A stretch of DNA of 64,000 nucleotides from positions 248,001 to 312,000 of the forward strand of contig LJCX01000026.1 in NCBI GenBank assembly GCA_001298545.1, written 5' to 3'. Shown here piece after piece: positions 32,651 through 40,828 of the stretch. The stretch's first letter is position 1. Each line of letters starts with the position of its first letter. The notes beneath the pieces are model-generated. The model did no database searches. It worked only from the letters and a program-made list of their open reading frames with translations, and was not told the origin of the DNA. Position numbers and translations under genes: made by a program. Source of the DNA: Actinobacteria bacterium OV320. GTDB taxonomy: Bacteria > Actinomycetota > Actinomycetes > Streptomycetales > Streptomycetaceae.

Positions 32651-35523
32651 CGCGCGTCCCCTCGCAGCTCCACCAGATCGGCCAGCTCGGCGTCCGTCAA
32701 TTCCGTGAGCGCCGCCTCGCCGGCGCCGAGAACTGCGTCCGCGAGATCCTGCTTGCGGCGCAGCATGGCGGCGATGCGGTCCTCGATGGTGCCCTCGGCG
32801 ATCAGCCGGTGCACCTGCACGGGCCGGGTCTGGCCGATGCGGTACGCGCGGTCCGTGGCCTGCGCCTCGACGGCCGGGTTCCACCAGCGGTCGTAGTGCA
32901 CGACGTGCTCCGCGCGCGTGAGGTTGAGGCCCGTGCCCGCAGCCCTGAGCGACAACAGGAACACGGGGACCTCGCCGTCCTGGAAACGCCGGACCATGTT
33001 CTCGCGCTCGGCGACGGGAGTACCGCCGTGCAGGAACTGTGTGGGTACGCCCCGCGCCGCCAAGTGCTGTTCGAGGAGCCGCGCCAGCCGCACGTACTGC
33101 GTGAAGACCAGCACGCTCGCTCCCTCGGCGAGGAGGGTGTCGAGCAACTCGTCCAGGAGCTCGAGTTTCCCGGAGCGTCCGGCTGTCCTCGGCCGTTCCT
33201 CCTTGAGGTACTGCGCCGGGTGGTTGCAGATCTGCTTGAGGCCGGTCAGGAGCTTCACGATCAGCCCCCGGCGCGCCATGTCGTCCGCTTCGGCGATCGC
33301 GGCGAGCGTCTCGCGCACCACCGCCTCGTACAGGCCGGTCTGCTCCCGCGTGAGGGCCACGGGCCGATCGGTCTCGGTCTTGGGCGGCAGCTCGGGGGCG
33401 ATCCCCGGATCCGACTTGCGGCGGCGCAGCAGGAACGGTCCCACGAGCCGGCTGAGTCGCTCCGCCGCGGCCGGGTCCCCACCGCTCTCCACGGCCCGCG
33501 CGTACCGCGTACGGAAGGCGCCGAGCCGGCCCAGCAGACCGGGTGTCGTCCAGTCCAGGATGGCCCACAGCTCCGACAGGTTGTTCTCCACCGGCGTGCC
33601 CGTGAGCGCGACGCGCGCGCGTGCGCCGATGGTGCGCAGCGCCCGCGCGGTCGCCGAGTACGGGTTCTTCACGTGCTGGGCCTCGTCCGCCACGACCAGG
33701 CCCCACGGCACCTCGCCGAGCCGTCCCGCGTCCAGGCGCAGCGTGCCGTAGGTGGTCAGGACGAACTCCCCGTCGGCCAGGGACGCCAGATCGCGTTGCG
33801 GACCGTGGAAGCGGCGCACCGGCGTGCCCGGTGCGAACTTCTCGATCTCCCGCTGCCAGTTGCCCATCAGGGACGTCGGACAGACCACGAGGGTGGGACC
33901 CGCCGTCGAGGCCTCCGTCTGGCGGTGCAGGTGCAGGGCGATCAGCGTGACGGTCTTGCCGAGCCCCATGTCGTCCGCCAGACAGCAGCCCAGTCCCAGG
34001 GCTGTGGTCCGGGCCAGCCAGTCCAGGCCGCGGCGCTGGTAGTCGCGCAGCGTGGCGTCGAGGGCCGCGGGCTGCGCCACGGGCTCCTGCGTCCCGGGCT
34101 GCGTCAGCCGCTCCCGCAGGGCCGCCAGCCACCCGGTGGGCCGCACCTCGACCCGGCGGCCGTCCACCTCCGTCGAGCCCGTCAGAGCCGCGCCCAGCGC
34201 GTCCACGGGCGTCATCTTGCGGTCCTGTTGCGCGCGGGCCCTGCGCAGTTCCCGTGGGTCGATCAGGACCCATTGGTCGCGCAGCCGCACCAGAGGCCGA
34301 TTTGCCTCGGCCAGCCGGTCCAGCTCCTCGCGGGTCAGCTGCTGGTCGCCCAGCCCGAACCACCAGGTGAACGTCAGGAGCGAGTCCGCCGACAGGAAGG
34401 ACGGTGTGTCCGCGCCGAGCCGATCGCGCCCCCCTTCCTCCTCGGGCGGCCCCACGACGGCGCGGGCGGTGAGGGTGCGGGCCAACTCCCTCGGCCAGTG
34501 CACCTCGATCCCCGCGCCCGCCAGTGCCCGCGAGCCCTCGCCCAGCAGCTCGGCCAGCTCCTCGTCGAGGAGCTCGACGGCGTCCGGCACGGTGGCCGAC
34601 AGCAGGGGCGTCAGCGCCGGCCAGGCACGGGCCGCACGGCGCAGGGCGAGCAGGGCGTCCATCCGCGCGCGGGGGCCGAACGCCCCGCGGGTGACGCCGG
34701 AGTCCGCCCAGACGTCGGTGGCGTCCGCGACGAGCGCGGGGTCGCTCACGCTGTGCACCTGCGGTACGGCCCGGAAGCCGGGCGCGTCGATCCCGGGCAT
34801 GTCGAGCCCGGAGACCTTGTCGAGCCCGGAGACCTCGATCCGCAGCGAGATCCGTACGCCGGCGTCGTGGCCCGCGGCGACGTCGGCCGCCCACGCGCGC
34901 AGCTCCGGCAGGCGTCGGGGCTGCGGGGCCGCGTAGGCCGGGCCTCCCGTCAGGAGCGGCGCGGCGGGAGTGCGCGGGAGCGCGTCCGCCACGGCGTCCA
35001 GGAAGGCGCGCAGCAGTCGCTCGGGGTCGGGAAGGCGCAGGGGCGGGGTCTCGTCCACGGGGACGGCGTGTGCCTCGGGCGGCATCGAGGCGGCCAGTCG
35101 GCGTACCTGATCGATGTCCTGCGGTGCCAGCGGGCCGATCCGCCAGGCGTCGTGGTCCTCCGGTGACAGACCGGGCAGCAGGAGACCGCGCGCCACACAC
35201 CGCAGTGCCAGCAGAGCGGCCGCACCCCAGAAGGCGGCGGCCGGGTGTCCGTCCGGCACGGCACGCGCGCGCGTGAGGAGAGGCAGGGCCTCTTCCAGCG
35301 GCAGGAGGAGGGCGGGCACGCGCGCGAGTGCCACACCGGAGCCGGCCGGCAGAACGACGGACAACTCCTCCACCCGTAGGCCGACTGCGGCGGGAAGGGC
35401 GTCGTCGTCGGGTCGCCAGAAGGCGACGCCGCCGGTTCGGGCCGGGGTGCCGGGCACGAACACGGCGGAGCAACGTGCCAGTTCGGAGATCTCGAACGGT
35501 GTCTCCAAGGGAACCCTCTGCAC
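32647..35523 (-). CDS. SNF2-family DEAD/DEAH helicase
   Basis: About 958 residues. A long N-terminal region is followed by a SNF2 motor from about 500. Motif I is DDMGLGKTVTLIALHLHRQ, motif II VADEAQHVKNP, motif III ALTGTPVENNL, motif V TGLNLTRAEHVVHYDRWWNP and motif VI QATDRAYRIGQTRPVQVHRL. It is an ATP-driven double-stranded DNA translocase of the RapA/YwqA type, partnered with the SWIM protein. The start is uncertain: GTG at 35523 or TTG at 35544, the latter with GAGGAG inside the frame; the upstream GAGGAG is rather far for the GTG. Confidence 0.88.
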   Translation of the reverse strand: MQRVPLETPFEISELARCSAVFVPGTPARTGGVAFWRPDDDALPAAVGLRVEELSVVLPAGSGVALARVPALLLPLEEALPLLTRARAVPDGHPAAAFWGAAALLALRCVARGLLLPGLSPEDHDAWRIGPLAPQDIDQVRRLAASMPPEAHAVPVDETPPLRLPDPERLLRAFLDAVADALPRTPAAPLLTGGPAYAAPQPRRLPELRAWAADVAAGHDAGVRISLRIEVSGLDKVSGLDMPGIDAPGFRAVPQVHSVSDPALVADATDVWADSGVTRGAFGPRARMDALLALRRAARAWPALTPLLSATVPDAVELLDEELAELLGEGSRALAGAGIEVHWPRELARTLTARAVVGPPEEEGGRDRLGADTPSFLSADSLLTFTWWFGLGDQQLTREELDRLAEANRPLVRLRDQWVLIDPRELRRARAQQDRKMTPVDALGAALTGSTEVDGRRVEVRPTGWLAALRERLTQPGTQEPVAQPAALDATLRDYQRRGLDWLARTTALGLGCCLADDMGLGKTVTLIALHLHRQTEASTAGPTLVVCPTSLMGNWQREIEKFAPGTPVRRFHGPQRDLASLADGEFVLTTYGTLRLDAGRLGEVPWGLVVADEAQHVKNPYSATARALRTIGARARVALTGTPVENNLSELWAILDWTTPGLLGRLGAFRTRYARAVESGGDPAAAERLSRLVGPFLLRRRKSDPGIAPELPPKTETDRPVALTREQTGLYEAVVRETLAAIAEADDMARRGLIVKLLTGLKQICNHPAQYLKEERPRTAGRSGKLELLDELLDTLLAEGASVLVFTQYVRLARLLEQHLAARGVPTQFLHGGTPVAERENMVRRFQDGEVPVFLLSLRAAGTGLNLTRAEHVVHYDRWWNPAVEAQATDRAYRIGQTRPVQVHRLIAEGTIEDRIAAMLRRKQDLADAVLGAGEAALTELTDAELADLVELRGDAR

Positions 35524-35599
35524 GGCGATGAAACTACTCCTCAAACTTGACTACCAAGTGGGGTCGCCGAGGGTACAACACTGCGGCGGCAAACGCGCA

Positions 35600-35645
35600 C
35601 CGGGTGGGGATCCGGTCGCGCACCGTGTGGGATCCGGTCCGGTCC
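35600..35645. repeat. Direct repeat in the helicase upstream region
   Basis: Two imperfect copies of GCGCACCGKGTGGGATCCGGTC lie in tandem. CTCAGGGRCGTCTC is then repeated near 35665-35710. The 240-bp spacer 35545-35784 separates the divergent helicase and small membrane protein genes. Confidence 0.55.
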
Positions 35646-35784
35646 GCCATCCTGGGACGGGAACTCTCAGGGGCGTCTCGGGGCTGTACCTCAGGGACGT
35701 CTCAGGGTCGAGTCCGGAACCGCGGGCCGCGTGGAGCCGTTTTCATGGCAGAGAGCGGCAGTGGCCGCGAAGGAGGCGACGCAC

Positions 35785-35967
35785 ATGTCGAAGAACGCGA
35801 AGATCGCCGCAGGGGGTGTGGCGGTCGGACTGCTGTTGTTGATCTGGCTGCCCTGGTGGGCCGCCCTGCTGATCGTGCTGGGGGTTCCGGCGGCGGCCTA
35901 CCTCACCTTGGATCCCTCTCAGCGGCGCAGGCTGCGCCGCGCCACGCGCAAGGAGCTCGGCCGCTGA
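35785..35967 (+). CDS. Small membrane protein
   Basis: 60 residues from the ATG at 35785, which has AAGGAGG 8-9 bp upstream. The sequence has a Lys-rich start (SKNAKIAAGG) and a hydrophobic span with a Trp/Pro break (VGLLLLIWLPWWAALLIVLGVPAAAYLTL), probably one re-entrant or two short helices. It ends in a strongly basic tail (RRRLRRATRKELGR). No family is recognised. A very clear terminator follows. Confidence 0.75.
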   Translation: MSKNAKIAAGGVAVGLLLLIWLPWWAALLIVLGVPAAAYLTLDPSQRRRLRRATRKELGR

Positions 35968-35969
35968 GT

Positions 35970-35996
35970 GACGGGGACCGCGTCGCGGTCCCCGTC
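35970..35996. terminator. Strong hairpin
   Basis: GACGGGGACCGC pairs perfectly with GCGGTCCCCGTC across a GTC loop, 2 bp after the small membrane protein's stop, then CTTC. Confidence 0.85.
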
Positions 35997-36065
35997 CTTC
36001 GCACCTCCACGCCGTCGGGACCCATGGAGTGGACGCCGACTGCCGCAGAGGGATCCGCCGCGGCC

Positions 36066-36983
36066 TCAGAGCGGCCGTACGGCCATCTTGTCGAGCGCTT
36101 CGAGGAGCCCGGGCAGTTCGGGTCCCCGGCCGACCGGCAGCACCTCGCCGGGCTCCTCGTCGAGCAGGACGAACGCGATGTCGTCGGTCCTGGCGACCAG
36201 CGACCAGCCGGGGCCGTCGGCGCGCAGCGTACGCGCGTCACCGGGAGCGAACGACGACCGCACGCGGCCGAGCGGAGGCGGGGCGTCCACGTAGGCGCGT
36301 ACCTCGGCGAGGACGCGTCGGATGCCGCTGTGGCCGTTCGCCGCGCCCTTCTCGGCACCGCTGACCGCGTTGACCCCGTCGGCGCGGTCGGCGGGGTCGG
36401 ACCCGCCCGTCTCTTCGTCCCGGGCCCCCTGGCCGGTGCCGAAGCCGGTATCCGCGGGGGTGCGCTCCTCGGGGCGGGCGAAGTCCGCGTCGTCGATCTG
36501 CTCGCGCCACAGGGCCCACTGGAGCGCGATCTCGTCGGCCCCGAGGCGGCGCTGGGCCGGACCCCAGGTGGTCGTGTCCGGAGGCGACAGCGCGGGGCCC
36601 TCCGCGACCTCGGCGGCGGGATCGTGCGGCGCGGGCACGCCGGGAGCCGCGACGGCGACCGCCAGTGGCCAGCCGGGCAGGGCGGCGACGACCGTCCGCT
36701 CGCCGGGCGACAGGTCGTACTCCATGCCGCAGTCCCACGACGCGATGGCGACGGCCACCAGCGACACGTCGTCGATGACGACCGTCCACCGCGCGCCCTC
36801 GCCGTCCTGGCCCAGCACCAATCCGTACCCGTCGGCGAGCGGCGGGAGGCCGAGCGCCGCGCAGGCCTCCGGATAGTCGTCGCCCAGCGCGCTCGGGAAC
36901 TTCGCCGGCGTCAGCAGCACCGCCGTGAGCACATAGAGCGCATCGTCCGCGGCGGCGACGGCATCCTCGTCCGTCCCAGCCAT
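36066..36983 (-). CDS. Hypothetical acidic protein
   Basis: 305 residues, unrecognised. The N-terminal half contains AVAAADDALYVLTAVLLTP and RWTVVIDDVSLVAVAIASWD-like strands. A low-complexity Glu/Gly/Asp linker follows (about 195-225: TGFGTGQGARDEETGG). The C-terminal half repeats a similar fold (GWSLVARTDDIAFVLLDEEP). The two D-D-x-x-x-V-L patterns hint at an internal duplication. GGGGAGG precedes the ATG at 36983. A second unknown small gene lies upstream in the same direction, 138 bp away. Confidence 0.7.
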   Translation of the reverse strand: MAGTDEDAVAAADDALYVLTAVLLTPAKFPSALGDDYPEACAALGLPPLADGYGLVLGQDGEGARWTVVIDDVSLVAVAIASWDCGMEYDLSPGERTVVAALPGWPLAVAVAAPGVPAPHDPAAEVAEGPALSPPDTTTWGPAQRRLGADEIALQWALWREQIDDADFARPEERTPADTGFGTGQGARDEETGGSDPADRADGVNAVSGAEKGAANGHSGIRRVLAEVRAYVDAPPPLGRVRSSFAPGDARTLRADGPGWSLVARTDDIAFVLLDEEPGEVLPVGRGPELPGLLEALDKMAVRPL

Positions 36984-37121
36984 CCCAGCCTCCCCATAGG
37001 TTTGTCCAACGGCGCGCACCCTAGTGCGGCGGGAAGGCGCTTGTCACGACTCCCCGACACACCCGAGCTGCGGTTTTCCGGTCGGACGGGGCGAATCGAC
37101 CACCCCCGGCCGTTGCATCCG

Positions 37122-37451
37122 TCACGCCGACGGCAGTCCGAGGAGCTCACGAGCCACGGTACGGGGCGACTCGTCGCGTTCCCGGGCGAGCGCGATGACC
37201 GCGCGACAGGCCAGTTCGTTGACCCCGAAGGACAGCGCCTCCGGCGACACCCAGCCCGCCGCCTCGTCGATCCGGTCCTGATCGTCCTCGGCGCACGCCG
37301 AAACGTACGCGGCGGCCGCCTCGAACAGATTGTGGGTGCGTTTCCCACCACCATGCGACTCCTTCTCCGGACGCCCCTCCCCGCCCGGACGCGACCGCGC
37401 GCGCATCGCGTCGCGGAATCTCCCGTAGGCCTTGCGGACCCTGTCGAACAT
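37122..37451 (-). CDS. Hypothetical protein
   Basis: 109 residues, unrecognised. A basic N-terminus (FDRVRKAYGRFRDAMRARSR) is followed by a polar linker (PGGEGRPEKESHGGGKRTHN). A helical core then reads LFEAAAAYVSACAEDDQDRI, EALSFGVNELACRAVIALAR and VARELLGLPSA. GGGGGAAGG lies about 8 bp upstream of the ATG. The promoter region is shared with the divergent DUF2236 gene. Confidence 0.65.
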   Translation of the reverse strand: MFDRVRKAYGRFRDAMRARSRPGGEGRPEKESHGGGKRTHNLFEAAAAYVSACAEDDQDRIDEAAGWVSPEALSFGVNELACRAVIALARERDESPRTVARELLGLPSA

Positions 37452-37550
37452 GCCGACCGCCTTCCCCCTGCGTGGTTGCCCTGAATGATCCTTCATCTCC
37501 TGCTGCCCAACCTAGAGTTGGAGTTCCGGCGGCAGAAGGGGGACGGTGCG

Positions 37551-38447
37551 GTGAAGCGCTTCGAACGGCTCAGGCAGATCCGGCGGATGGACCCGTACGA
37601 GGACGCGTTCGAGATCTATCGGCTCACCGCGGCGTACGAGTTCCCCTGGGACGTCACCCGCGCCCTGGAACTGGCCCTGTACCGCACCTACGCGGTGCCG
37701 AGCATCGGGCGTCTGCTCGCCGAGACGGCGGAACTCACGGACCGCGCCCAGAAGCGCTACGACGACACCTCGCTCCTGCTCGACGCCGTCGTCGAGCACG
37801 GCTTCGACAGCGAACAGGGCCGGACGGCCGTCCGGCGCATCAACCAGATGCACCGCTCCTACGACATCAGCAACGACGACATGCGCTACGTGCTCTGCAC
37901 CTTCGTCGTGATGCCGAAGCGATGGATCGACGCCTACGGATGGCGCAGGCTGTCCCGCCACGAGATCGTCGCCTGCACCGTGCATTACCGCACCCTGGGG
38001 CAGCGCATGGGCATCCAGGACGTCCCCGAGACCTATGAGGAGTTCGAGGCCTGCCTCGACGCCTACGAAGAGGCTCACTTCGCCTGGGACGAGGGCGCGC
38101 GGCGGGTCTCGGACGCCACGCTCACCCTGATGGCCTCCTGGTATCCGAGGCCGCTGGCGCCCGTCCTGCGCAACGCCACACTCGCCCTGCTCGACGAACA
38201 TTTGTCGAGGGCGTTTCGCTACACCCCTCCGAGCCCTGTGACCCGTGCCCTGGTGCGGACCGCGGTACGCGCGCGTGGACGCCTGGTGCGGGTGCTGCCG
38301 CCGCGCAGCGCACCCCACCACGCGCGACAGAACCGGGAGATCAAGGGTTACCCGAACGGCTTCCGGCTGGGCGAGCTGGGCACCCGCCCGGTGCCCGGTG
38401 TCGCAGGCTGCCCCGTCCGGCAGCCGGGTGGGTCATCCGCCCAGTGA
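37551..38447 (+). CDS. DUF2236/MpaB-type oxygenase-family protein
   Basis: 298 residues. It follows the DUF2236 (latex clearing protein/MpaB-like) pattern of a helical bundle with conserved polar residues: MHRSYDISNDDMRYVLCTFV (about 101-120) and WRRLSRHEIVACTVHYRTLG (about 136-155). The His residues in these segments are candidates for haem or metal binding. Relatives are haem oxygenases or of unknown role. The GTG at 37551 with a G-rich site upstream is preferred; an ATG at 37485 would add a non-conserved leader. It ends 15 bp inside the convergent PadR remnant. Confidence 0.75.
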   Translation: MKRFERLRQIRRMDPYEDAFEIYRLTAAYEFPWDVTRALELALYRTYAVPSIGRLLAETAELTDRAQKRYDDTSLLLDAVVEHGFDSEQGRTAVRRINQMHRSYDISNDDMRYVLCTFVVMPKRWIDAYGWRRLSRHEIVACTVHYRTLGQRMGIQDVPETYEEFEACLDAYEEAHFAWDEGARRVSDATLTLMASWYPRPLAPVLRNATLALLDEHLSRAFRYTPPSPVTRALVRTAVRARGRLVRVLPPRSAPHHARQNREIKGYPNGFRLGELGTRPVPGVAGCPVRQPGGSSAQ

Positions 38448-38741
38448 GGCGAGGGTGTCGCGCAGCCAGGTGAGCTCGGCCCGGGAAGTGGCACGCGCGA
38501 TGGTCAGCACACCGCGCCGGAACGGGTCCTCCAGCTCTTCGGCCCGCAGCGGCCGGTCACCTTCGTAGAAGAAGCTCGCGGGCTCCTCCAGGAAGGCCAG
38601 TCGGCGGCGCAGCACGGCCGCCTGGGCGGCGGCGTCGTCCAGGTGCCGGAGGAAGGCGAGCACCGTGAACCAGCGGTTCTCGTCGGTGATGTCGCGCTGG
38701 GCGGGTTCGGCGAGCTGCCGGCGCAGTTCGCTCCCGCCCTC
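38433..38741 (-). pseudogene. PadR-family regulator, C-terminal remnant
   Basis: The frame ends with ELRRQLAEPAQRDITDENRW, then FTVLAFLRHLDDAAAQAAVL and RRRLAFLEEPASFFYEGD. This is the long C-terminal dimerisation domain of Streptomyces PadR regulators. The winged-helix DNA-binding domain (about 80 residues) that should precede ELRRQL is absent. Upstream of about 38741 the sequence switches to an alpha/beta hydrolase on the other strand. It is therefore a decapitated gene produced by deletion. Confidence 0.7.
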
Positions 38742-38743
38742 GG

Positions 38744-39235
38744 GTGACCGGCGCCGAGCTGGTCGCTCACAGCATGGGCGGCTCCGTGGCCGTCGTCCTC
38801 GCCCACCGCCGGCCCGACCTCGTCGCACGGCTCGTGCTCACGGAGGCCAATCTGGACCCCTTTCCGCCGCCCTACGCGGGCAGCAGCGGGATCGCCTCGT
38901 ACACGGAGGAGGAGTTCGTCGACAGCGGGTACGCGCGCGTGCTGGGCAAGGTCGGGCCGACGTGGGCCGCGACCATGCGGCTGGCCGACCCGCGGGCACT
39001 GCACCGCACCGCCGTCGGACTCAGGCGCGGCTCCGACCCCGTCATGCGCGAGATCCTGGTCGGCCTCGACGCGGTGGAGCGTGTCTACCTCCAGGGCGCG
39101 CTGACCGGTGAGCTCGACGGAGCGGACGCCCTGGAGGCGGCGGGCGTGCGGGTGGTGACGGTCCCGGGGGCCGGTCACAACGTCATGTTCGACAACCCCG
39201 ACGCCTTCGTGCGGGCGGTCGCCGGGGAGGCATGA
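38744..39235 (+). pseudogene. Alpha/beta hydrolase, N-terminally truncated
   Basis: 163 codons from a GTG at 38744. The nucleophile elbow AHSMGGSVA is at residues 8-16 and the catalytic His in VPGAGHNVMFDNP near the end. A complete enzyme needs about 80-100 residues before the elbow (core strands and oxyanion loop); these are missing. The frame begins exactly where the opposite-strand PadR remnant ends. It could still be translated, but the fold would be incomplete, so I treat it as a pseudogene. Confidence 0.7.
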
Positions 39236-39239
39236 GCCC

Positions 39240-39848
39240 TCAGGCCTCGCGCACGGCCAGGGCCAGGAAGCGGGCGTCCTCGTCGGCGTACGACGTCATG
39301 CGCCAGCCCGAACCTGCCAGCAGCGGGCGGAGGTTGGGCTCCGCACGCAGGTCCTCCGGTGTGAGCCGCCGTCCCTGACGGGCCGCGAGCGCCGCCCTGC
39401 CGATCGGGTGGAACAGTGCCAGCGCGCCGCCGGGGCGCACCACCCGCGCCAGCTCTCGCAGGTTCTCCTGCGGCCTGGGCAGGTGGGCGATGAGGCCGGC
39501 CGCGAACACGGCGTCCAGCGACGCGGAGCGCAAGGGGAGCGCGGTCACGTCGGCGAGCATCAGCCGCCCGGCACGGTCGCGTCCGGCCCGTACGGCGGCC
39601 GCGAGCATGGCCGGCGTCAGATCGGCCCCGACGACCACTCCGGACGGCCCCACCGCCTCCCGCAGCGGCGTCAGGGCCCTCCCGGTGCCACAGCCCGCGT
39701 CCAGCACACGCGCTCCCGCACGCAGGCCGAGCCGGCCGACCGCGGCGGCGTAGGCGGGGCCGTCGTCCGGGAAGCGGCTGTCCCAGTCCGCGGCCCGCGC
39801 GCCGAAGAACTCCTGAACGTGTGTGTGGTCGTCGCTCATGCTCCGCAT
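39240..39848 (-). CDS. Class I SAM-dependent methyltransferase
   Basis: 202 residues. Motif I VLDAGCGTGRALTPL is near 50-64, the acidic end of beta-2 is in VGADLTPAMLAAA, motif post-I is LADVTALPLRSASLDAVFA, and motif III RVVRPGGALALFHP. This is the UbiE/Methyltransf_11 pattern acting on small molecules. The C-terminus is short. The substrate is unknown. The start may be the ATG at 39848 (GAGG upstream) or 39839. It is convergent with the hydrolase remnant. Confidence 0.88.
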   Translation of the reverse strand: MRSMSDDHTHVQEFFGARAADWDSRFPDDGPAYAAAVGRLGLRAGARVLDAGCGTGRALTPLREAVGPSGVVVGADLTPAMLAAAVRAGRDRAGRLMLADVTALPLRSASLDAVFAAGLIAHLPRPQENLRELARVVRPGGALALFHPIGRAALAARQGRRLTPEDLRAEPNLRPLLAGSGWRMTSYADEDARFLALAVREA

Positions 39849-39991
39849 GATCCCTCACCGACACGGACGACGCCTCGGTGCACATGTTCGAGCGTGACCC
39901 GATCGTTCCGGCGCACTACTGCGCCACATTTCAACACCTTTCGAAATGCGCCCCCTTTGTGCTCCCGTGCCCCCACTAGCGTCCCGTGGCC

Positions 39992-40786
39992 ATGGGACAC
40001 CTGGACCACGCCGCCTTCGGCTGGCTGACCCCCGTGCTGTCGTACGTGATGGCCTGTGTGGGCGCCGCCCTCGGGCTGCGCTGCACCGTGCGGGCACTCG
40101 GCGCCACCGGACGCTCGCGCCGCAACTGGCTGATCACCGCCGCCTCGGCGATCGGCACCGGAATCTGGACCATGCACTTCGTGGCCATGCTCGGCTTCGC
40201 CGTCAGCGGCACCGACATCCGCTACGACGTTCCGCTGACCGTGCTCAGCCTTCTCGTCGCCATGGTCGTCGTCTGCGCCGGCGTCTTCGCCGTCGGCTAC
40301 AGCCGTGACCGCACGCGCGCGTTGCTGATCGGCGGCCTCACCACCGGCCTCGGGGTGGCCAGCATGCACTACCTGGGCATGGCCGCCGTCCGCCTGCACG
40401 CCGACGTGACCTACGACCCCGTCCGCGTCGGACTGTCCGTCCTGATCGCCGTCGTCGCGGCCACCGCGGCCCTCTGGGCGGCGCTCAACATCAGGTCGCC
40501 CATCGCGGTCACCCTCGCCTCCCTCGTCATGGGCGCGGCGGTGAGCAGCATGCACTACACCGCGATGTTCGCGGTGAGCGTCCATGTCACGCCCTCCGGC
40601 GAGCCGCTGCCGGGGGCCTCGGCGATGCAGTTCATCTTCCCCCTCGCCGTCGGCCTCGGCTCCTATCTCTTCCTGACCTCGGCCTTCGTCGCGCTGTCGC
40701 CCACCACGGGGGAGCGCGAGGCGTCCGCCTCGGCCCAGCAGCCCGTGGACAGCCTCACCGGCCGACAGCAGGCCCGGTCCGTCTGA
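39992..40786 (+). CDS. MHYT-domain membrane sensor
   Basis: 264 residues and seven predicted membrane helices. Three copies of the family motif are visible, MHFVAML, MHYLGMA and MHYTAMF, near the outer ends of helices. The conserved His and Met are thought to bind copper and sense O2, CO or NO. There is no GGDEF, EAL or kinase output domain, only a short hydrophilic tail. It starts at ATG 39992 (GTG 39986 is possible) and ends 42 bp before the conservon kinase, same strand. A sensory input to that system is plausible. Confidence 0.88.
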   Translation: MGHLDHAAFGWLTPVLSYVMACVGAALGLRCTVRALGATGRSRRNWLITAASAIGTGIWTMHFVAMLGFAVSGTDIRYDVPLTVLSLLVAMVVVCAGVFAVGYSRDRTRALLIGGLTTGLGVASMHYLGMAAVRLHADVTYDPVRVGLSVLIAVVAATAALWAALNIRSPIAVTLASLVMGAAVSSMHYTAMFAVSVHVTPSGEPLPGASAMQFIFPLAVGLGSYLFLTSAFVALSPTTGEREASASAQQPVDSLTGRQQARSV

Positions 40787-40828
40787 CCCGACCGGCCCGC
40801 CCCTGAACCCCTTCCGAGCGAGGAGGCC

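Noticed and set aside
31349..35473. Single minus-strand protein of 1374 residues
   Set aside because: Its last third is the SWIM protein, but the preceding part is an out-of-frame reading of the SNF2 helicase. The real arrangement is two genes overlapping by ATGA.
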